DNA of 5,662 bases from an uncultured Flavobacteriales bacterium. GTDB taxonomy: Bacteria; Bacteroidota; Bacteroidia; Flavobacteriales_D; Sanyastnellaceae. Both the position numbers and the translations under genes were made by a program. Location: positions 1-5,662 of the forward strand of contig CALKHD010000100.1 of assembly GCA_938092195.1 (NCBI GenBank), written 5' to 3'. Below the pieces are notes generated by a model. That model did no database searches, was not told where the DNA came from, and saw only the letters and a program-made list of their open reading frames with translations. Of the stretch, positions 1 through 3,551 are shown in pieces (position 1 is the stretch's first letter; the number at the start of each line of letters is the position of its first letter).

Positions 1-11
1 TTCTTGCCGAA

Positions 12-614
12 TCACACCCCTCGGGTGTCGATCAAACGAATGAATTCTTTGCGCGTTTTGGGATCATTTAGAAATGACCCTGTAAAAGCACTGGTGGTGG
101 TCAGGCTGTGCTGCTTCTCCACACCGCGCATTTGCATGCACAAGTGGCGCGCCTCAATCACCACAGCCACTCCCTTGGGATGGAGGGTGTCTTGGATGCA
201 ATCGCGGATCTGTTTCGTCAGCCTTTCTTGGACCTGAAGCCGGCGGGCAAACACATCCACCACCCGGGGTATTTTGCTCAATCCCGTGATTTTCCCTTGT
301 GGCAAATACGCAACATGGGCTTTGCCCAAAAAAGGAAGCATGTGATGCTCGCACAGGGAAAACACCTCAATGTCCCGGATGAGCACCATTTCCTCGCAAT
401 CCTCTTCAAAGAGGGCACTCCGAAGAATCTGTGCAGGGTCCACACCTTCTCCCTGGGTCAAAAACGCCAAGGCCTTGGCTGCCCGCTCAGGCGTTTTTAA
501 CAACCCCTCACGGTCGACGTCCTCTCCCAGCGTACCCAAAATGGCGCGGTAGTGCTCCGCCATGTTGGCCACGGCTTCCTCATCGTAGTGGTCCTCTCTT
601 TTGTACAACGGCAT
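12..614 (-). CDS. folE: GTP cyclohydrolase I (FolE), 200 aa
   Basis: This cytosolic, zinc-dependent enzyme opens the GTP ring and forms 7,8-dihydroneopterin triphosphate, the first step to folate and other pterins. The zinc ligands are visible as C88 and H91 in the CEHHMLPF motif and C159 in HLCM. H90 and H157 match the catalytic histidines of the E. coli enzyme (H112, H179). The C-terminal signature HSLTTTSAFTGSF (169-181) is intact. The reading frame stays open upstream to position 797, inside the PTPS gene, but those codons look nothing like FolE. The ATG at 612-614 gives MPLYKREDHY and a normal family length. It lies 29 bases after the PTPS stop on the same strand, so co-transcription is likely, and the PTPS enzyme would use its product. 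No Shine-Dalgarno is visible. Function is near certain; the exact start is slightly less so. Confidence 0.96.
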   Translation of the reverse strand: MPLYKREDHYDEEAVANMAEHYRAILGTLGEDVDREGLLKTPERAAKALAFLTQGEGVDPAQILRSALFEEDCEEMVLIRDIEVFSLCEHHMLPFLGKAHVAYLPQGKITGLSKIPRVVDVFARRLQVQERLTKQIRDCIQDTLHPKGVAVVIEARHLCMQMRGVEKQHSLTTTSAFTGSFLNDPKTRKEFIRLIDTRGV

Positions 615-643
615 GGGCCGCAAGTTAGCACCCTCAGAGGGCC

Positions 644-1066
644 TTACTCGCCCCCGTAGTAATCCGCGTAGTTGTTCTCTGTCTCGTAGAGCCGCAAGTG
701 ATGCAAATGACATCCCGTATCCGCAATGGGGGCCTCCAACTGCTCCCAAATGGCAATGATCAAATTCTCCGTGGAGGTCAACACGCCCTTCATCCATGGC
801 ACGTCCATGTTGAGGTTTCGGTGGTCGAGGGGGTCTTCGACGTGAACCTTGATCAAATCACGCAAGTCCTTCAAGTCCATGCAATAGCCTGTCTCGGAAG
901 CGGGCTGACCTTTGATGGTGACATGCAATTCGTAGTTGTGGCCGTGCCAGTTGGGGTTGGCGCATTTTCCAAAGACCTCGAGGTTTTTGGCGTGGGACCA
1001 ATCGTCGTTCCAAAGCTTGTGGGCAGCATTGAATCGAGCACGGCGGGTGACATAGACGTTTTTCAT
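644..1066 (-). CDS. 6-pyruvoyl-tetrahydropterin synthase / QueD family protein, 140 aa
   Basis: Members of this family convert dihydroneopterin triphosphate, the FolE product, to 6-pyruvoyl-tetrahydropterin (biopterin route) or 6-carboxy-tetrahydropterin (queuosine route, QueD). Zinc ligands are H16 (FNAAHKL), H41 and H43 (HGHNY). The catalytic cysteine is C35 in GKCANPN, the Asp-His pair is D81-H82 in LDHRNLN, and the pterin-binding glutamate is probably E128 in YETENNY. STENL (98-102) is also conserved. The cysteine is six residues before the first histidine of HGH, as in the human enzyme (FGKCNNPNGHGHNY); E. coli QueD has only four. An insert before C35 (WSHAKNLEVF) is also animal-like. 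The family call is firm, but the choice between biopterin-type and queuosine-type activity is open, so no symbol is given. It is first in a unit with folE and divergent from hldD. The ATG at 1064-1066 gives the expected N-terminus MKNVYVTRRA. Confidence 0.94.
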   Translation of the reverse strand: MKNVYVTRRARFNAAHKLWNDDWSHAKNLEVFGKCANPNWHGHNYELHVTIKGQPASETGYCMDLKDLRDLIKVHVEDPLDHRNLNMDVPWMKGVLTSTENLIIAIWEQLEAPIADTGCHLHHLRLYETENNYADYYGGE

Positions 1067-1077
1067 GGGGCGGGTTG

Positions 1078-1091
1078 CGAAAGTACCTTCG
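1078..1091. promoter_or_regulatory. Possible bidirectional promoter or operator between the PTPS gene and hldD
   Basis: The 14-base element CGAAAGTACCTTCG is a palindrome apart from one mismatched pair, and it sits in the 29-base gap between two divergent start codons. Read rightward it contains TACCTTCG (1084-1091); read leftward it contains TACTTTCG (1085 back to 1078). Each matches five of the six fixed bases of the Bacteroidetes -7 box TAnnTTTG, and the two overlap at the central TA. The -33 elements are weak: TTTC at 1061-1064 for the rightward promoter, and TGTG on the minus strand at 1110-1107 for the leftward one. If real, transcripts would start a few bases from each ATG, making hldD leaderless or nearly so. 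It could equally be a repressor site or chance. Confidence 0.3.
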
Positions 1092-1095
1092 CCAC

Positions 1096-2073
1096 ATGAT
1101 TACCATCACAGGGGCCGCTGGGTTCATTGGAAGTGCATTGGCGGCTCGCCTGAATGCAGAAGGATTCAATGACCTGGTGCTTGTTGACGACTTCGATTCC
1201 AGGCCAGACAAGGGCCGCAACCATGCCAACCGGACCACTGTGGAGCGTGTGGACCGCGCCCATTTTCCAGCGTGGCTGAAGGCCAACGAGAATCAAGTCC
1301 AGTTCGTTTTTCACCTCGGAGCGCGAACCGACACCACCGAACAAGACCGAGAACTGTTCGACCGGCTCAATTTGAACTACAGCAAAGAAATCTGGACACT
1401 CTGCCATCAGTTTGGGCTGCCCCTGGTTTACGCCTCGAGCGCAGCCACCTATGGCGGGGGTGAGCACGGATACAGCGATGCGCACAAAACGGTCGGTCAA
1501 CTGCGCCCACTCAATCCATATGGAGACAGCAAGCAAGCCTTCGACATGTGGGCTTTGGCCGAAGCCGAAGCGGGAAGGGCACCCTATTTCTGGGCAGGAC
1601 TCAAATTCTTCAATGTTTACGGCCCGGGAGAATACCACAAGGGGCGCATGGCCTCTGTTGTGATGCACGCCTTCCGTCAAATTGGAGAGACCCAAGCCAT
1701 GAAGTTGTTCCGCAGCCACAGGGATGATTATGCTGACGGAGAGCAACTGCGAGACTTCGTGTATGTCCGAGATGTCGTGGATGTGTGCCAATGGCTGATG
1801 CACCACCGCAAAGACAGCGGCATTTACAACCTGGGTTCGGGACAAGCCCGGAGCTTTCTGGACCTCACCAAGGCCACTTTTGCCGCCATGAATGTCCCTG
1901 AAAACATCGGCTTCATCGACACTCCCGCCGACATCAGGGACACGTATCAGTATTTCACCGAGGCCGACTTGAGCAAACTTCGCTCCATCGGCTACGACCG
2001 CGAAATGACTTCACTGGAAGCCGGGGTCACTGAATACGTTCGAGATTTTCTGCTGGCGGATCGAACCCTCTAA
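1096..2073 (+). CDS. hldD: ADP-L-glycero-D-manno-heptose 6-epimerase (HldD/RfaD), 325 aa
   Basis: This cytosolic SDR-family epimerase inverts C6 of ADP-D-glycero-manno-heptose to give the ADP-L-glycero form used for the inner core of LPS. The Rossmann fingerprint TGAAGFIGS lies at 5-13. SSAATYGG (114-121) supplies the active-site serine. The catalytic Y142 and K146 are in NPYGDSK, and K182 in EYHKGRMASV corresponds to the second base, K178, of the E. coli enzyme. FFNVYGP, RDFVYVRDVVDV and the C-terminal GVTEYV also match HldD throughout. It is about 15 residues longer than the E. coli protein, partly from DYADGEQL before RDFVYV. A TTG seven codons upstream is possible, but the ATG at 1096 places the first strand (MITITGAAGF) where the family begins. 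No other heptose gene is in view. Its stop is 3 bases from the stop of the opposing merR-type gene. Confidence 0.95.
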   Translation: MITITGAAGFIGSALAARLNAEGFNDLVLVDDFDSRPDKGRNHANRTTVERVDRAHFPAWLKANENQVQFVFHLGARTDTTEQDRELFDRLNLNYSKEIWTLCHQFGLPLVYASSAATYGGGEHGYSDAHKTVGQLRPLNPYGDSKQAFDMWALAEAEAGRAPYFWAGLKFFNVYGPGEYHKGRMASVVMHAFRQIGETQAMKLFRSHRDDYADGEQLRDFVYVRDVVDVCQWLMHHRKDSGIYNLGSGQARSFLDLTKATFAAMNVPENIGFIDTPADIRDTYQYFTEADLSKLRSIGYDREMTSLEAGVTEYVRDFLLADRTL

Positions 2074-2076
2074 AAC

Positions 2077-2406
2077 TCAACGGCGACGCTCTGCGTCGGT
2101 GGCCATCTCGACCAATTCCGACCTCACCGCTTCCAAGCGCTGGCGCAATTCGTCCATTTGCCTCTGCTCTTTGATGGCCTGCTTGAGCGACCGCTTGGCC
2201 CCATCGATGGTATAGCCTTTTCTTTTGAGCAAATCGTGCAGGACACCAATGACTTCTATGTCTTTGGCTGTGTAGGCCCGCTTTCCACTCCCCTGCTTTT
2301 TGGGGTCCAACGCAGAGAACTCTTTTTCCCAATAGCGAAGCAAGGACGCGTTGACGTCGAACTGCTCAGCAACTTCGGAAATGGTCCAGTAACGTTTGGT
2401 GGCCAT
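2077..2406 (-). CDS. MerR-family DNA-binding regulator without a sensor domain, 109 aa
   Basis: A short transcription factor of the MerR superfamily. The N-terminal winged helix-turn-helix is clear: WTISEVAEQFDVNASLLRYWEKEF (7-30, with a typical first-helix and recognition-helix pattern), then the wing and GKRAYTAKDIEVI (41-53). A helix near 56-75 follows, then a charged coiled-coil-like tail (about 76-103) suited to dimerisation. There is no effector domain and no cysteine at all, so thiol-based metal or redox sensing as in MerR, CueR or SoxR is excluded. The ligand, if any, is unknown. The ATG at 2404-2406 starts just before the conserved KRYWTISEVA; upstream codons in frame add only MPCASCKA from a TTG. 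It lies 45 bases after the M23 peptidase gene and is probably its operon partner. The fold is certain; targets cannot be read from the sequence. Confidence 0.92.
   Translation of the reverse strand: MATKRYWTISEVAEQFDVNASLLRYWEKEFSALDPKKQGSGKRAYTAKDIEVIGVLHDLLKRKGYTIDGAKRSLKQAIKEQRQMDELRQRLEAVRSELVEMATDAERRR
2084..2098. terminator. Small GC-rich hairpin at the convergent hldD/merR ends
   Basis: CGACGC and GCGTCG form a 6-bp stem around a 3-base loop, starting 10 bases after the hldD stop and lying within the last codons of the merR-type gene. No T-tract follows on the plus strand. On the minus strand a TTTT occurs about 8 bases after the stem. This is not a canonical intrinsic terminator, but it is the only stem-loop at a convergent junction that otherwise has 3 bases between stop codons. 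It may be only a by-product of the coding sequence. Confidence 0.22.
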
Positions 2407-2407
2407 G

Positions 2408-2428
2408 GCCTTGCAAGATGCGCAAGGC
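2408..2428 (-). promoter_or_regulatory. Hairpin immediately upstream of the merR-type start codon
   Basis: On the minus strand GCCTTGC and GCAAGGC form a perfect 7-bp stem with a 7-base loop (GCATCTT), and the stem ends one base before the ATG at 2406-2404. In the M23-merR mRNA this would occupy the ribosome landing region of the second gene, so it could lower or regulate translation of the regulator relative to the peptidase. The start codon also lies in the 10-base palindrome GGCCATGGCC (2401-2410), which offers a competing fold. As DNA, the dyad could instead be a binding site. The structure is seen directly; the role is inferred. Confidence 0.4.
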
Positions 2429-2451
2429 AAATGGGTAGGCCAAATCCAAGG

Positions 2452-3423
2452 TCAGTCGAAGCTCTGATTTGCGTTCGATGAAGCCTCCAAAAGCTGCTCA
2501 TATTGCTCTGGAGACAGGTCGTTGAAGTAGTAATGTGCAGGGTTCACACGCTTCCCTTCCTTGAAGACTTCGTAGTGCAAGTGGGGGGCAACAGATGTAC
2601 CTGTGGACCCCACAAGGCCAATGACTTCGCCCCTTTCCACCTTTTGGCCCTTGCGGACAAGAATCTTCGACATGTGCGCATACAGCGTCTCGTATCCAAA
2701 GCCGTGCTGGATTTTGACGTGGTGTCCATAACCATTGTACTTCTTTTTGACTTCCACCACTTTTCCGTCTCCGGTGGCAAAGATTTCAGAGCCTGTTGGC
2801 GCCGAAAAATCCATGCCCCAGTGCATCTTTCTCACCTTGTAGATGGGGTGAATCCGATAACCGTAGCCGCTGGCCATGCGTTTTAGGTCGCTGTTTCGGA
2901 CGGGCTGAATGGCAGGAATGCTCTTCAGCATGGCCTCCTGATTCTCCGCCATTTCGAGCAAACCGCTCAAGCTTTCGCCTTGGGCGACCATGCGGCGCTC
3001 CAATTCAGCCATTTCTTCACGAATGAAAATCACCCGCTCACTCTGCTCCAAGCCCCTCAAATCCCGGTAACGATCTGCACCGCCGATTCCAGGATTCCGC
3101 AGGTGAGATGGATAAGGATCTGCACCAAAAATATTTCGGTAAATCACCTCATCTCGCTCGGTGATTTCTTCCAAAGCCCCGGACATTTCGACCACTTGAC
3201 CCTCCATTGTGGTCAACTGAGACTCCAAGAAAGCAATCTGCCTTTTCTGGCTTCGAACCTTTGGGCTCTCGAAATTCCGGTCGAAAATGAGGATGGCCAG
3301 AAGCGACACTCCGCCCAGCAATGCCGCACGAGACAGAAACCACCGCACGTAGTCTCGCGTGGTGTAGGGGACGACCTCAGTGCGCAGCTGCGCATCATTG
3401 AACCGGATGTGGTGTTTCCGCAT
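2452..3423 (-). CDS. Membrane-anchored M23 family murein endopeptidase, 323 aa
   Basis: A zinc metallopeptidase of the lysostaphin/LytM (M23) family, which cuts peptide cross-links in peptidoglycan. A basic N-terminus precedes one hydrophobic segment (about 29-47, FLSRAALLGGVSLLAILIF), predicting an inner-membrane anchor with the rest in the periplasm. Coiled-coil-like stretches follow (about 54-95 and 126-165), as in many cell-division and elongation M23 proteins. The catalytic domain is C-terminal (about 180-300). Zinc ligands H201 and D205 are in HWGMD, H283 is in HLHYEV, and catalytic histidines are H250 (LYAHM) and H281. All are present, so it should be an active enzyme rather than an EnvC-like activator. 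A TTG seven codons upstream (3444) is possible, but the ATG at 3423 follows a good promoter and gives the usual short basic start. It leads a unit with the merR-type gene and is divergent from alaS. Confidence 0.94.
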   Translation of the reverse strand: MRKHHIRFNDAQLRTEVVPYTTRDYVRWFLSRAALLGGVSLLAILIFDRNFESPKVRSQKRQIAFLESQLTTMEGQVVEMSGALEEITERDEVIYRNIFGADPYPSHLRNPGIGGADRYRDLRGLEQSERVIFIREEMAELERRMVAQGESLSGLLEMAENQEAMLKSIPAIQPVRNSDLKRMASGYGYRIHPIYKVRKMHWGMDFSAPTGSEIFATGDGKVVEVKKKYNGYGHHVKIQHGFGYETLYAHMSKILVRKGQKVERGEVIGLVGSTGTSVAPHLHYEVFKEGKRVNPAHYYFNDLSPEQYEQLLEASSNANQSFD

Positions 3424-3441
3424 CTCCAAAAAATTCAGACG

Positions 3442-3472
3442 CAAAAATACAGGAAAGTCCCTACTTTCACAA
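3442..3472 (-). promoter_or_regulatory. Predicted Bacteroidetes-type promoter of the M23-merR unit
   Basis: On the minus strand TATTTTTG (3449 back to 3442) is a perfect match to the -7 consensus TAnnTTTG, and TTG (3472-3470) lies 20 bases upstream, matching the -33 element of the housekeeping sigma factor of this phylum. Transcription would begin about 5 bases downstream, giving a leader of roughly 10-15 bases before the ATG at 3423. The leader is T-rich, and its only purine run, GGAG, abuts the ATG, too close to act as a Shine-Dalgarno. This is the best promoter match in the window. Confidence 0.55.
3453..3468. promoter_or_regulatory. Dyad GAAAGT-N4-ACTTTC within the M23 promoter spacer
   Basis: GAAAGT (3453-3458) and ACTTTC (3463-3468) form a perfect 6-bp inverted repeat around CCCT. 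The repeat lies wholly inside the 20-base spacer between the predicted -33 and -7 boxes of the M23-merR promoter. MerR-family proteins classically bind dyads between the two promoter boxes, and the unit encodes such a protein, so this is a candidate autoregulatory operator. The right arm also forms TACTTTCA (3462-3469), a weak rightward -7 box that could serve alaS, although no good -33 partner is visible for it. Confidence 0.35.
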
Positions 3473-3474
3473 CC

Positions 3475-3502
3475 GCAAAGCCCCGTCAGGCGCGGCTTTC
3501 GC
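3475..3502 (+). promoter_or_regulatory. Inverted repeat in the alaS upstream region
   Basis: GCAAAGCC (3475-3482) can pair with GGCTTTCGC (3494-3502), giving six continuous base pairs plus two more past a single-base bulge, around an 11-base loop. It lies 49-77 bases before the alaS ATG, with no T-tract, so it is not an obvious terminator. If alaS is transcribed from the weak box at 3462-3469, the hairpin would sit at the very 5' end of its mRNA. In E. coli, AlaRS represses its own gene by binding a palindrome flanking the start site; whether anything similar happens here is unknown. A separate 8-base palindrome, TAAGCTTA, follows at 3503-3510. Confidence 0.3.
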
Positions 3503-3551
3503 TAAGCTTACCACCAACAACGGCGTGTGAAGAACGCCAACACAAGGACCC

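Noticed and set aside
108..500. A 130-codon plus-strand frame, and a similar 133-codon one at 698-1099
   Set aside because: Both are shadows of folE and the PTPS gene on the minus strand, where zinc and catalytic residues are clear.
618..643. Near-palindrome CCCTCAGAGGG between the PTPS gene and folE as a terminator
   Set aside because: The possible stem is only about 4 bp with a 3-base loop and no T-tract, and the 29-base spacing fits an operon.
615..797. N-terminal extension of FolE up to position 797
   Set aside because: The extra 61 codons overlap the PTPS coding sequence and do not resemble FolE; the ATG at 614 gives the normal family length.
1063..1845. A 260-codon open frame on the minus strand
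   Set aside because: It is antisense to hldD, which has full epimerase motifs in the plus strand, and its own translation shows no recognisable domain.
2415..2451. A separate promoter for the merR-type gene in the M23-merR gap
   Set aside because: TTTG occurs twice on the minus strand, but the nearest TA is in TACCCATTTG, with four rather than two bases before TTTG, so no proper TAnnTTTG box is present.
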